Assembly: GCA_048498555.1 (NCBI GenBank)
Contig: JBEHXT010000001.1
Location: forward strand, 248,001 to 312,000
Reading direction: 5' to 3'
Source of the DNA: Danxiaibacter sp048498555
Lineage (GTDB): Bacteria > Bacteroidota > Bacteroidia > Chitinophagales > Chitinophagaceae
DNA length: 64,000 nucleotides
A program made the translations under genes and the position numbers. The notes under the pieces are model-generated. The model saw nothing but the letters and a program-made list of their open reading frames with translations. It did not search any database and was not told the DNA's origin. Positions 34,868 to 44,525 of the stretch are shown in pieces (position 1 is the stretch's first letter; each line of letters begins with the position of its first letter).

Positions 34868-36994
34868 ATGCTAACGCTTTCCCATTCCGCTTTTTTACAG
34901 GCATTGGGGTATGCAATTGTTAATAGCTTATGGCAAATGGCCCTGCTTTGGATAGTGGTGGTTCTTTTAAACAGCCTTTTTTCATTTTCATCCAACGCAC
35001 GATATAAGCTTGCCCTCACCGCCCAGTTTGCAGGTTTTGCCTGGTTTTTATTTACCCTGCAATTTTACTTTTCGAAGTGCCTTCTGACCATCCAGGAGAT
35101 GAAAGGCATTGATATTGATGCTCAAAAAGCTATCATCGCACAACAAACATCAGAAAATTTTAATACAAAAGTCTGGAATGCATTGATACATATGGAACAA
35201 ACTCTTCCATACTTATCCATCGCATATATTTTATTATTATTTGTATTGGCTTTCCGCTGGGTTAGAAGTTACCGCTATACATTGGAAATCAAAAGAAACG
35301 GACTTTTGGCGATTGATGACAAATGGTCAGACTTCGTTACCGACATGGTTGCCCATTTGAGTATCAAAAACAAGGTGTCCATTTTTGCTTCTACGATCGT
35401 CAACTCTCCCCTTACCATCGGATTTTGGAAACCAGTAATTCTTATTCCTGTTGCCAGCGTGAATCATTTATCGGTGCAACAATTGGAAGCAGTTATCCTT
35501 CACGAACTGGCTCACATCCGTAGAATGGACTATCTGGTCAACATCGTTTTAAGCATTATAGAAATCAGCTTGTTTTTTAACCCCTTCACGCAACTCATCA
35601 GCAGGTTTATTAAAAAGGAACGCGAACATAGTTGTGACGACTGGGTACTTCAATTTAAATATAACCCTGCTATGTATGCCGAAGCATTGCTTCAGCTAGC
35701 CTATCTGAATACTAGCCGAAGCACATTCGCCATGCCGGCTAAAGCCAATAAAGGGGACCTGCTTTCCAGGGTCAAAAGGATGCTTAACCAAAAAGAGCAG
35801 ACTTTTACCTACCGCCATCAAATAGTCGCTTTTCTTTTAATGACTTCAATTTTAAGTTCAATTGCCTGGCTAAGCCCTGTTAAAGTTGGCCAAACTGGAA
35901 CCAGTGCTTCATCAAATAAAACTTTAATTGTTGAGCCGGTTACAGCAAAAGTCGATAACCCTCTTTTCAACCCTGTCTTCTTTCTGAACGAGCCAATGAA
36001 AAAAGAGATTACAAATAAAGTTGAGGAATCTGCAAAACAAGGTGTTCAGGAAGCTATGAAGGGATTAACTGAGGCAAAGAAAGCCATTGAAAAAGTATCT
36101 CCATTGGTGCTCACTTCGCTGGAAAAATCAAATGAAGCGATTAGTTTGATTTCACCGGAAGATATTAGTCATCAAATTGTTATAGCTACTGATGCAATTA
36201 AAAATGCACAGATACCTGTGACCTTGGCATTCAATGCCGATTCAATTCAAATGGTAGTTAATAAAGAACTGGCTAAAGTAAAATTTGAATGGTCAAAAGA
36301 TAAGCTCAATGAACAGGTTAGCAAAGCAAAGATGGAAATGAGCAAGGTCGCAGCTTTGCAATGGCTTCCCGCAGATAAACAAGCAACCATACAGAAATCA
36401 ATGGATGACGCCATCAAACAGTTAGAAGAGCTGAACGTACAATTTAATTTGAATGAGAATTCAAATGCTCCTGAGACCACAAAAGAGGTAACAAGATCTA
36501 AAAGAATGCAGCGGACAGCTCCACCGCCCCCCCCAGCCCCACGGCTTTTGAGAAATGGCGATAAGGCTCAATCCGCTAACACTGATGTCAGCTTTAATTT
36601 TAATTACTCTCCTCATATATTTGATTTACAAAATGATACACTATATAACTTGAATTTAGACGATTCCTGGAACGAGTATAAAGCAGCAAAGAACAGGTAT
36701 GATTCCTGGGAGGAAGAGTATCCTGTTGATGAAGGCAGAGCATTCGTAGCTGTGCGTAATAACTACAATGCTGCTGTAGCTTTACCTGCTGTATGTAAAG
36801 TAGTTATAAACACAGATGATAAAAAAGAAGGGCTACAATTGAATAAGGTTAAAATGGCAAAGCTTATTCATATTATGTCCGTGCTGAATGAACGCAGACG
36901 CGCAGCTGCAGATGCTCCAGGTGCACCGATAGCTCCGGCAGAACGTACCGAATCTAGACGGTCTGCAAAAATCCTTACGATTGGCGTTTTTTAG
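34868..36994 (+). CDS. M56-family (BlaR1-like) membrane metalloprotease
   Basis: 708 residues. Three to four membrane segments (about 10-60, 112-132, 310-330) surround the zinc protease motif HELAH (His212, Glu213, His216), which activates on signal in BlaR1-type sensors. The usual penicillin-binding sensor domain is absent. Instead a long C-terminal part (about 335-708) has helical, charged segments (VEESAKQGVQEAMKGLTEAK), a proline run APPPPPAPR, and low-complexity stretches. The stimulus is therefore unknown. Pairs with the BlaI-like gene upstream. Confidence 0.9.
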   Translation: MLTLSHSAFLQALGYAIVNSLWQMALLWIVVVLLNSLFSFSSNARYKLALTAQFAGFAWFLFTLQFYFSKCLLTIQEMKGIDIDAQKAIIAQQTSENFNTKVWNALIHMEQTLPYLSIAYILLLFVLAFRWVRSYRYTLEIKRNGLLAIDDKWSDFVTDMVAHLSIKNKVSIFASTIVNSPLTIGFWKPVILIPVASVNHLSVQQLEAVILHELAHIRRMDYLVNIVLSIIEISLFFNPFTQLISRFIKKEREHSCDDWVLQFKYNPAMYAEALLQLAYLNTSRSTFAMPAKANKGDLLSRVKRMLNQKEQTFTYRHQIVAFLLMTSILSSIAWLSPVKVGQTGTSASSNKTLIVEPVTAKVDNPLFNPVFFLNEPMKKEITNKVEESAKQGVQEAMKGLTEAKKAIEKVSPLVLTSLEKSNEAISLISPEDISHQIVIATDAIKNAQIPVTLAFNADSIQMVVNKELAKVKFEWSKDKLNEQVSKAKMEMSKVAALQWLPADKQATIQKSMDDAIKQLEELNVQFNLNENSNAPETTKEVTRSKRMQRTAPPPPPAPRLLRNGDKAQSANTDVSFNFNYSPHIFDLQNDTLYNLNLDDSWNEYKAAKNRYDSWEEEYPVDEGRAFVAVRNNYNAAVALPAVCKVVINTDDKKEGLQLNKVKMAKLIHIMSVLNERRRAAADAPGAPIAPAERTESRRSAKILTIGVF

Positions 36995-37024
36995 TAGAGC
37001 GGCCAGTGACAAGTTAAAATAAAA

Positions 37025-37047
37025 AAGAAGGCTGAATTAGCCTTCTT
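37025..37047. terminator. Bidirectional terminator after the M56 gene
   Basis: AAGAAGGCT, 5-base loop, AGCCTTCTT, with T-run TTTTTTAT downstream on the + strand and A-run upstream. Serves the M56 gene and perhaps the convergent WbqC gene. Confidence 0.7.
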
Positions 37048-37105
37048 TTTTATTTAATTATATAAACATAAATAATTATAAACAAATAAGTTATGCCTAT
37101 CTAAT

Positions 37106-37717
37106 TCAACTTTTTAGTAACGCTACTGCATTTGGTCCCTCCATAAACAAAAGATCGAGGATGCTAATATTGGTTTTAAACCCTATCCTATCTTCAAATA
37201 ACTGCCCGTATCGAATATGCTCGCTATCCTTGTCATAATCCTTCGGCATCCATTTATCCCTATAATTAACAACATTATCAACTTCCACATTATCAACGAA
37301 TTCAGGTAGTTTAACTTTCAATATTCCGGTTACTATTTTTAAGGCATGTTCATTCAGTTCATATAAATATTCAAATCTGGCCGTAAACAACGGCTCCAGC
37401 CTGCCTGCGTAATACTCAAAATAAGGCGACCTGTTATAACAGGAGACGATAGTCCGCCAATGCTGCACTTGCCAGTTCTCCTGGTATGCTATTCTTACCT
37501 CCGCGTAGGGGATACGCTGATTCCTGCCTTTCTCCACCGGCACCGACAAATTGATTAGTCCGTTACTGCCAACGATCACGCATCTGTTCCGAAATGACAT
37601 TTTTTTATAGGGTTCACTTAAATTTATTTTGCAATATGTCGAATCTGACAAAACTTTAAAATAGTTTATGCAGGGAAAGTATTGTAAATCAATCAATAAT
37701 TGTCTTTTTTCGTCCAT
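37106..37717 (-). CDS. WbqC-family protein
   Basis: 203 residues. DLQYFPCINYFKVLSDS at the start, QNWQVQHWRTIVSCYNRSPYFEYY in the middle and YGQLFEDRIGFKTNISILDLLFMEGP near the end match the WbqC/WblP family. These are thought to act in O-antigen or glycolipid synthesis; the reaction is not settled. It stands alone. Confidence 0.88.
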   Translation of the reverse strand: MDEKRQLLIDLQYFPCINYFKVLSDSTYCKINLSEPYKKMSFRNRCVIVGSNGLINLSVPVEKGRNQRIPYAEVRIAYQENWQVQHWRTIVSCYNRSPYFEYYAGRLEPLFTARFEYLYELNEHALKIVTGILKVKLPEFVDNVEVDNVVNYRDKWMPKDYDKDSEHIRYGQLFEDRIGFKTNISILDLLFMEGPNAVALLKS

Positions 37718-37997
37718 GTAGGTTATTTTGTCAGTTCACGGAATAATTGTTGTTAAAAGATGTCTATTATGGTCTAAAAAATTTTGTATAAAATATTTAA
37801 TAATCTGTTTATTATTTTGATAAACAAAATATAACAAAATTTAACTCATGCTAAATTATATAGTTCGATTATGACTTAAATAATTTCATTCAAAAGAGGT
37901 CCTTTGCACAAAATATTAGCAATAAAATTACGATAAAAATTTTGGTGACATTAAATTTGAAATAAAAACTCCCCTATTTTGCAGTCAAAACTTTTTA
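37718..37997. other. AT-rich gap between WbqC and LEA-type genes
   Basis: 280 bases of very AT-rich sequence serving divergent genes. It contains an inverted repeat TGTTTAT-N7-ATAAACA (37806-37826). Such symmetry suits a regulator site, but no consensus promoter is seen. Confidence 0.35.
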
Positions 37998-38441
37998 ATG
38001 AAGCCAATTCTTGCCATCCTCCTGGTTGCCGGTTTTATGAGCTGTTCCAAACCCCAGGGGTTTGAGTACCGATCGATCAGGAATTTTAAGATTGATAAAT
38101 TGGGTTTTGATAAAACAACTGTTAGTTTGGAGTTGGTCTATTTTAATCCAAACAGTTTTGGAGTGAACCTTAAGCACATCGACTGCGATGTGTACGTCGA
38201 CCATATTTTCGTTGGCAAGTATTTGTTGGATACGACCATGCAAATTCCGAAGAAGGCAGAATTTTATATTCCATCCAGGATGGAGGTGGATATGAAAAAT
38301 CTTTACAAAAACACCCTGAATGCGATTTTCGCGACCGATGTTTTGTTAGAGCTAAGAGGAAACACACGAGTTGGTAAAGCGGGAATCTTTGTCAATGTGC
38401 CATTCAATTATTCAGCCCGTCAGAAACTTGATTTCTTTTGA
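37998..38441 (+). CDS. LEA type 2 family lipoprotein
   Basis: 147 residues. A signal with a lipobox (AGFMSCSKPQ, Cys near residue 16) gives a lipoprotein. The body follows the LEA14/WHy pattern: VSLELVYFNPNSFGVNLKHIDCDVYVDHIFVG, and a second strand set VLLELRGNTRVGKAGIFVNVP. Water-hypersensitivity-type domains are associated with stress or membrane roles; here the role is not known. Followed by a CBS-domain gene on the same strand. Confidence 0.78.
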   Translation: MKPILAILLVAGFMSCSKPQGFEYRSIRNFKIDKLGFDKTTVSLELVYFNPNSFGVNLKHIDCDVYVDHIFVGKYLLDTTMQIPKKAEFYIPSRMEVDMKNLYKNTLNAIFATDVLLELRGNTRVGKAGIFVNVPFNYSARQKLDFF

Positions 38442-38666
38442 TACTGAAAAACTGACAGTACTTCTAATCTACTTATAAAGACCATTTTGTAAAAAAGCCC
38501 CATTCCAATTACATATCATTTATATTTTAATATTTTGTTTGGAAGTACATTAACGTTTATGCATTGGGTAACTTTCTACTGACATTTGTCATCTCCCGGC
38601 ATGATTCTCTTCATCTTTTAGCCAGGAGTTTCCCATTAGCTTTGATCTGCATAAAAACATTGAGTT

Positions 38667-39086
38667 ATGAAAAAGAGAACCCCGATCTCCAGCATTATGA
38701 CTTCTAAAATGGTCACTGTAAATACCAATGATGATTTGAGAACAGTAGCGGAATTAATGAAGAAGTATCATATCAGGCATATTCCTGTTGTAAAGGGAGA
38801 AACCCTGGCAGGTGTTATCAGCCAAACAGATATCATGCGTTTGAGCTTTGGAAATCTTTTCGAAGGGCAGACTGAAGCCGATGAAGCAATTTTTGATATG
38901 CTAAAAATAGAACAGGTAATGGTGCATCACCCTAAAACGGTCTCCCCTGATGACACTATCCGGGATGTGGCAACTTATCTTACACAAGCTGAATTTCACG
39001 CATTACCAGTAGTTGATGATAACAAATTGGTGGGTATAGTTACCACTACCGACGTTATCAAATATCTAGTTGATCAATATGATTAG
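38667..39086 (+). CDS. CBS-domain pair protein
   Basis: 139 residues made of two CBS motifs (about 7-60: ISSIMTSKMVTVNTNDDLRTV and HIRHIPVV; about 78-135: VMVHHPKTVSPDDTIRDV and HALPVVDDNKLVGIVTTTDV). CBS pairs bind adenosine nucleotides and act as regulatory modules. Stand-alone versions are usually stress or energy sensors. The terminator at 39124-39145 closes the transcript. Confidence 0.88.
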   Translation: MKKRTPISSIMTSKMVTVNTNDDLRTVAELMKKYHIRHIPVVKGETLAGVISQTDIMRLSFGNLFEGQTEADEAIFDMLKIEQVMVHHPKTVSPDDTIRDVATYLTQAEFHALPVVDDNKLVGIVTTTDVIKYLVDQYD

Positions 39087-39123
39087 GCTTTAATCAGTAT
39101 ACTCTTCATTTTCATACCCCGGG

Positions 39124-39145
39124 GAGCCGCTATTTTACGCGGCTC
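39124..39145 (+). terminator. Terminator after the CBS gene
   Basis: GAGCCGC, 8-base loop, GCGGCTC, then TTTTTATTTG. A textbook terminator. Confidence 0.8.
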
Positions 39146-39230
39146 TTTTTATTTGATTGCACCGTACCCTCTTCTTTTTTAATTTATCTTAGTCGGCATT
39201 CACTTAAACTAACCCCGATTTGCTGATTAC

Positions 39231-41516
39231 ATGAAAAAATATCTTTTCATCTCGTTTTTGTTTGCATTTTTTTTAGTCGTCGCCGTGAAGCTCACTGGTC
39301 AGTCAACTATCGATTACGGCACTTTTATGCAAAGGCACGCCCTGACATGGGATAGCATAAGTTCTAATTACTACTCAGGCATTATTCTCGGTAATGGCAG
39401 GTTGGGCACAAATATTTATAAAGAAAATGACAGTGCACTTCGATTTGATGTGGGCAGAAGCGACGTGACTGATCACCGGCCACATTTTGCAGACAGCATT
39501 TTTGGCGAACAACTGGTTTCACGTCCCAGGCTTCCTATCGGCAGGATGCTCATTCAAACAAAAGGAAAGATTATTTCGGCTAACATGCGATTAGATATTT
39601 ACAATGCCGAAGCAAATGGAGAAGTCATAACAACAGAAGGCAAGATCAATTTTTATGCTGTAGTCCCGAAAAATGAAAATGTGATTTTTATCCGGGCCTC
39701 CGGCGGTGGAAAGGAAAAAAATGTCCGGTTCAAATGGCAGGCTGAAGAAAGTGTTAGCCCACGAATTGCAGCAATTGGTGAGGATAGGGCCGCTGCATTT
39801 CATTATATACCCAACCCTTCCGCTACTATAAAAGATAGCTCAGGTTATAATATTTGCCACCAATCACTTTCAGAAGGATGGGATTATGCCACAAGCTGGA
39901 AGTTGTCATCAGAAGGCAATTCCAAAGTTGCAGTTATTTCAGTAGGTAATTCCTCAAAAGGAGAAGCCACGAGAGAAAGCATTGAATTCATTCAGCACTT
40001 TAGCAGCTCACCGTTAAAAACAGTTATCTCCAAACACCAAAATTGGTGGCATCGCTATTATCAAAAGAGCTTTGTTTCAGTACCCGATGCCAGATTGGAA
40101 AGCTATTATTGGCTGCAATTATACAAACTGGCTTCAGCCACGGGACAAGGGAACCCGATGATTGACCTGATGGGGCCCTGGTTTACCAGCAAAACACCCT
40201 GGCCGGCAATTTGGTGGAACCTTAACACCCAACTGGCGTACGCTCCCGTTTTTACTGCCAACCACATGGCGATTGCGGACCCGCTGTTCGACGCTCTGTA
40301 CAATAACCGCCAGCAACTGATCAATAATGTTCCTGAAAACTGGAGGAATGATGCTGCAGCTATCGGGCGTATCAGCTCCTACGACCTGTATGCACCGATT
40401 GTTACCGGCGATGTACGCAACCTTCGCTTTGAACCGGGGAATCTTACATGGACACTATTTTACTATTACCAGTATTTCAGGTATTCTTTAGATACGGCAA
40501 CGTTTGTTACCAAGATACAACCGCTTCTAAAACGATCAGTCAATTATATGATCCATCTGTTAAATAAAGATGACAGGGGAATTTATCACCTTCCACTTTC
40601 TTCTTCGCCGGAATATACAAACGCAGAAGATGCTCATTATTCTTTATCATCTCTCCGATGGGGATTACAAACATTACTTGAAACCGCTTCACTTGTAAAC
40701 GCTGAATCTTCCGACACTGACAAATGGAATAAAATTCTAAACAACCTCGCTCCTTTTGCTGTCGATGAAAACAGGCTTATGATTGGGCGGAATGTTGCAC
40801 TTACCTCATCACACCGTCATTTTTCTCACCTGTTAGCAATATGGCCATACAGGCTGATTGCCCCTGATGATGCGGACAATAAAAAGCTGATCGAAAGTTC
40901 ACTACATCATTGGATCTCCAGTGAAGGTGCCTTGCAGGGCTATTCTTTTACCGGCGCATCTTCTATTTCCTCTTTGCTTGGAAAAGGTGACGATGCGTAT
41001 CATTATCTCGATCAATTCTTGCAGAAGCATGGGGAGGCAAACGGATTATATAAGGAGTCAGGCCCTTGCTTCGAAACGCCAATGGCTGCCGCAACAAGCC
41101 TTTTAGAAATGTTGCTGCAAAGCAAAGGAAAAGATATCACGGTATTTCCAGCACTCCCAACCGAGTGGCGCGAAACGGCTTTTGAAAATTTACTTGCCGA
41201 GGGAGCTTTCAAAATAAGTGCAGCCAGGCACGACGGAACGACCTCCTTTATCACGGTCGAAAGTTTAAAAGGCGGCAATTGCAGAATAATATGTGATATA
41301 CCCGAAAAGTCAGTGAAAATTATAGCTACTGGTAATAAGAAGGCTGATCACAGTATGTTAACTTCCGACAACAAAACAACCATTGACCTACGCATGGCGC
41401 CGGGCCAAAAACTGACAATAGCGAACAACAACTTTCAAGGTAGTTTTAAAATCATGCCCGTAAACGCTACCAAATACACCTCAAATTATTGGGGATTGCA
41501 AAAGAAACAGCAATAA
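39231..41516 (+). CDS. Exported glycoside hydrolase, GH95-like (alpha-L-fucosidase or alpha-L-galactosidase type)
   Basis: 761 residues with an N-terminal signal (about 1-25). An N-terminal beta-sandwich with SGIILGNGRLGTNIY precedes an (alpha/alpha)6 barrel (about 270-660). Motifs: NLNTQL near residue 329 (the N-x-N pair of GH95 catalytic sites), SPEYTNAEDAHYS near 463 (SPE, candidate acid region) and SSHRHFSHLLAIWP near 527 (HRHxSH). A C-terminal beta domain follows. GH95 removes terminal fucose or galactose from plant or host glycans. The activity is inferred from the fold; GH95 sequences without proven substrates are common. A LacI-type regulator is 23 bases downstream. Confidence 0.75.
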   Translation: MKKYLFISFLFAFFLVVAVKLTGQSTIDYGTFMQRHALTWDSISSNYYSGIILGNGRLGTNIYKENDSALRFDVGRSDVTDHRPHFADSIFGEQLVSRPRLPIGRMLIQTKGKIISANMRLDIYNAEANGEVITTEGKINFYAVVPKNENVIFIRASGGGKEKNVRFKWQAEESVSPRIAAIGEDRAAAFHYIPNPSATIKDSSGYNICHQSLSEGWDYATSWKLSSEGNSKVAVISVGNSSKGEATRESIEFIQHFSSSPLKTVISKHQNWWHRYYQKSFVSVPDARLESYYWLQLYKLASATGQGNPMIDLMGPWFTSKTPWPAIWWNLNTQLAYAPVFTANHMAIADPLFDALYNNRQQLINNVPENWRNDAAAIGRISSYDLYAPIVTGDVRNLRFEPGNLTWTLFYYYQYFRYSLDTATFVTKIQPLLKRSVNYMIHLLNKDDRGIYHLPLSSSPEYTNAEDAHYSLSSLRWGLQTLLETASLVNAESSDTDKWNKILNNLAPFAVDENRLMIGRNVALTSSHRHFSHLLAIWPYRLIAPDDADNKKLIESSLHHWISSEGALQGYSFTGASSISSLLGKGDDAYHYLDQFLQKHGEANGLYKESGPCFETPMAAATSLLEMLLQSKGKDITVFPALPTEWRETAFENLLAEGAFKISAARHDGTTSFITVESLKGGNCRIICDIPEKSVKIIATGNKKADHSMLTSDNKTTIDLRMAPGQKLTIANNNFQGSFKIMPVNATKYTSNYWGLQKKQQ

Positions 41517-41539
41517 CCAAGTACTTTTGGAGATAGTGT

Positions 41540-42562
41540 ATGAAGAAACAGAATGATAAGACGATATTAGACCTTGCGAGAACCTTACAGCTCTCACCGG
41601 CGACCATTTCCCGCGCATTAAACAACAATCCAAACGTTAAGGCGAAAACAAGGGAAAGGATACTGGAAGCAGCGTCCGAGCTGGGTTACCGAAAAAATAC
41701 ATTGGCATCTGGCCTTAGAAGCAATAGGTCTAATACTATCGGGCTCATCGTTCCGCGTATTTCCATGTTCTTCCATGCGGTGGTTATTACTGAAATCCAG
41801 AATTTGCTGCATCAACAAGGTTATAACTTAATCATCTGTCAGTCCAACGACTCACTTCAACTGGAAAAAGAATTGGCTGATACGCTTTACGCGTCACGCG
41901 TAGACGCGGTGATTGTAGCCTGCACACTACATACCACGGAATATACGCATTTTGATAAGCTACTAAATAATGGCATTCCCGTTGTATTTTACGACAGGGT
42001 TCCAATGGTGCCTTACGATGCAACAATGGTAAAAGGTGATGATGAACAGGGCGGCTATCTTGCAGGAAAGCATTTGATTGATAACGGATGTAAAAGGATC
42101 GGTTATATTTCTGGCCCACTGACCTGCAGTTTGTACAAAGAAAGAACTACAGGTTTTCTGCGCGCACTGAAAGAAGAAGGTATTTCACTAAACCCGAAAT
42201 GGGCCTTTTACCAGGAGCTCACTTACGACAATGCAATGCAGGCGTTAAACTGTATGTTTACACCAGCCGCTGCGCCCGATGGCATCTTTACGGCCAATGA
42301 CCTCAGTGCCATTGCTACCATTGATTTTGCCAGGCAAAATAACATACCGGTTCCCGATCAGTTAAAAGTTATTGGATACTCGAATGATCCGAGATCTGCC
42401 ATTATTACTCCCTCCATCACAACCATTGAGCAGTTTCCGGTAAAGGTTGGACAGCAGGTGGTAAAAAAATTACTCCAGCTTTTACAACAGCCGAGAGAAA
42501 CTACTATTCAAACTGAAACAGTAATTACTCCGGTTGAGTTGATTAAAAGAACATCCGCATAG
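41540..42562 (+). CDS. LacI-family transcriptional regulator
   Basis: 340 residues. LacI helix-turn-helix at 7-55 (TILDLARTLQLSPATISRAL, then AASELGYRKN hinge) and a periplasmic-binding-type sensor domain (about 65-330: NTIGLIVPRISMFFHAVVI, YISGPLTCSLYKERTTGF). Probably binds a sugar or phosphosugar and controls the glycosidase gene just upstream. Operator not identified. Confidence 0.95.
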   Translation: MKKQNDKTILDLARTLQLSPATISRALNNNPNVKAKTRERILEAASELGYRKNTLASGLRSNRSNTIGLIVPRISMFFHAVVITEIQNLLHQQGYNLIICQSNDSLQLEKELADTLYASRVDAVIVACTLHTTEYTHFDKLLNNGIPVVFYDRVPMVPYDATMVKGDDEQGGYLAGKHLIDNGCKRIGYISGPLTCSLYKERTTGFLRALKEEGISLNPKWAFYQELTYDNAMQALNCMFTPAAAPDGIFTANDLSAIATIDFARQNNIPVPDQLKVIGYSNDPRSAIITPSITTIEQFPVKVGQQVVKKLLQLLQQPRETTIQTETVITPVELIKRTSA

Positions 42563-42572
42563 CTATAATCTG

Positions 42573-43292
42573 CTAGCTCGTCTTTTTATCTACTCCTATG
42601 AGAGAAAAGAAATGTTTTCTGTAAGTTTCGCCAACAGGCAGGTATTCTTTATTAATGACTACTTTACTTCTCTCTATAAAAGAAATTTTAGAAGTATTGA
42701 TGATATAAGATTTGTGTATGCGGACAAATTTAGCCTCGGGCAACAAGTTCTCGTAGTTTCGCAGGCTTTCAAGCGAGAGAATCTTTTCATTTGGAAGATG
42801 AATGGCTGTGTAATCCCTTAAAGCTTCTATGTACATGATATCGTTCAGATCAATCTTGCGTATTTTATAATCTGCTTTTACAAAAATATGTTTAATGGTA
42901 TCTGTTGCTACTGCGGGCTTATTCTCCAACCTCGCAATCGCCTTTTGCGTTGCGGCTACAAATCTTTCATAGGTCACAGGTTTTAATAAATAGTCAACCA
43001 CATCAAATTCATACCCCTGTAAAGCATATTCAGGATATGCTGTAGTTATAATAATCTTACATGCACCACGAATTATTTTCATAAACTGGATGCCGGTTAG
43101 TTCCGGCATTTGTATGTCGAGAAATACCAGGTCTGCCCTGCCCTGTTGCACAGCATCCAATGCATCCAAAACATTAGTTGTTTTCAATACCAGCTCAAAC
43201 CCCGGTGTTTTATTAACGTAATCAGCCAGTAAGTTTACCGCCAATGGTTCATCATCCGTTACAATACACCTTATTACAGGTTGTGCATTCAT
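42573..43292 (-). CDS. LytTR-family response regulator
   Basis: 239 residues. Receiver domain (about 1-120) with DDEP at 14-17, phospho-acceptor in LVFLDIQMPELTG, and YLLKPVTYERF. LytTR DNA-binding domain (about 135-235: IKHIFVKADYKIRKIDLNDIMYIEA and ILSLESLRNYENLLP). The upstream kinase gene overlaps it by 4 bases (43289-43292), so the two are coupled. Confidence 0.93.
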   Translation of the reverse strand: MNAQPVIRCIVTDDEPLAVNLLADYVNKTPGFELVLKTTNVLDALDAVQQGRADLVFLDIQMPELTGIQFMKIIRGACKIIITTAYPEYALQGYEFDVVDYLLKPVTYERFVAATQKAIARLENKPAVATDTIKHIFVKADYKIRKIDLNDIMYIEALRDYTAIHLPNEKILSLESLRNYENLLPEAKFVRIHKSYIINTSKISFIERSKVVINKEYLPVGETYRKHFFSLIGVDKKTS

Positions 43293-44296
43293 AGTTGTAT
43301 TTCAAGGTTCACAATAAAATGAGTGTCATTTGAATCTATAGTTAGTTTGTTTTTACCCGGGTATAATAGCGCCAGCCTTCGCTCAACATTTTCCAGCCCA
43401 ATACCACCTGAATCATCTTTTTGCTGATGATTTTTTTGATTAAAACAATGAAAATATATTTTTTGTTGGGTGACGGAAACTGAAACGGATAGCCCATCTG
43501 CATGCTCGCTAAAATCTCCGTGCTTAAATGCATTTTCTACAAAAGGAATTAGCAATAGCGGTGCGATATAAATTGAATCCGGCTGCCCTGCAACTTTCAT
43601 TTCTGTCTTTACCGGCCAATCAAAGCGCAGCTTTTGCAATGCGATATACTGCTCTATATAATGCAACTCCTTTTGCAAAGAAACTTTTTCACTCGTTTCA
43701 TATAGCATATATCGCAACAAGTCGCTTAACACTGCAATGGCGTCTAACGCCTTGCCGGATTGCATATAAACAAGTGCATAAATATTGTTAAGACTGTTGA
43801 ACAAAAAATGCGGATTGATCTGTGCGCGGAGAAAAGATAATTCCGACTGCCTGTTGGCCAGCTCAAGTTCTTTCTTTTGAAGCGCCTGTAAATGCGAATA
43901 CCGCATAAAATAAAACACAATACCAAACGCCGTATACGTAAATATGTAAAGAAGATTATTCCGAAAGAAAAATCGTAACCGTGTGCCTCTCCTTAACATT
44001 GTTGTCTCAAAAAAATAACTGCAAAAAAACAATGCCGAAATGGCCACCCCTATCACAACAATAAGTGCTATGATTTTTGTTTGAGGATACAGGTAAAGTA
44101 AAATAAGATAAGGAACAAGGGTAAACAGGCTATTGGCAACTATACCAATTAACCTAAACAATAAGCCTTTCGCACTTAGTGGTAATAACGAAAAAGTAGC
44201 CGTGCCATTTATAAGGTTAGGTAAATCAACGGCCATGTGTAACAAATAATAAAATGCAATGAACCCTATAAAAGGCCACAACAATTGTCTTCTCAT
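43289..44296 (-). CDS. LytS-like sensor histidine kinase
   Basis: 335 residues using ATG 44296 (MRRQLLWPFIGFIAFYYLL). The longer frame to 44416 adds only polar residues. Four membrane segments (about 10-30, 45-68, 77-100, 120-140), a helical linker, and the phospho-acceptor domain with NPHFLFNSLNNIYALV (His in PHFLF), then the ATPase part with LLIPFVENAFKHG and a GGIGLENVERRL G-box. Belongs to the His_kinase family of LytS/YehU type and pairs with the downstream LytTR regulator. Confidence 0.9.
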   Translation of the reverse strand: MRRQLLWPFIGFIAFYYLLHMAVDLPNLINGTATFSLLPLSAKGLLFRLIGIVANSLFTLVPYLILLYLYPQTKIIALIVVIGVAISALFFCSYFFETTMLRRGTRLRFFFRNNLLYIFTYTAFGIVFYFMRYSHLQALQKKELELANRQSELSFLRAQINPHFLFNSLNNIYALVYMQSGKALDAIAVLSDLLRYMLYETSEKVSLQKELHYIEQYIALQKLRFDWPVKTEMKVAGQPDSIYIAPLLLIPFVENAFKHGDFSEHADGLSVSVSVTQQKIYFHCFNQKNHQQKDDSGGIGLENVERRLALLYPGKNKLTIDSNDTHFIVNLEIQL

Positions 44297-44525
44297 TTTT
44301 ATTATTTCCTGCACAATCAAGCTTTTCTTTTTTTGATGAATGCAACTTAGTTGTTCGGACTGATAATGAATGATTGAAGCTTGTTTTTTCTGCAAACCCC
44401 TTTTTTTTATCTGCAAACAACTTGCATATAAAATGCGCCTGTTTGCAGAGATGAATACTCAACAGGCAGAACGCGTTTGCCAACAAATTAAGGCACTTCT
44501 AGCTTTAAACGGTCAATTAATTTAT

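Noticed and set aside
44370..44525. Long N-terminal extension of the M23 peptidase
   Set aside because: The extra 52 residues overlap the divergent kinase leader and carry no signal; ATG 44526 places the membrane segment at the start.
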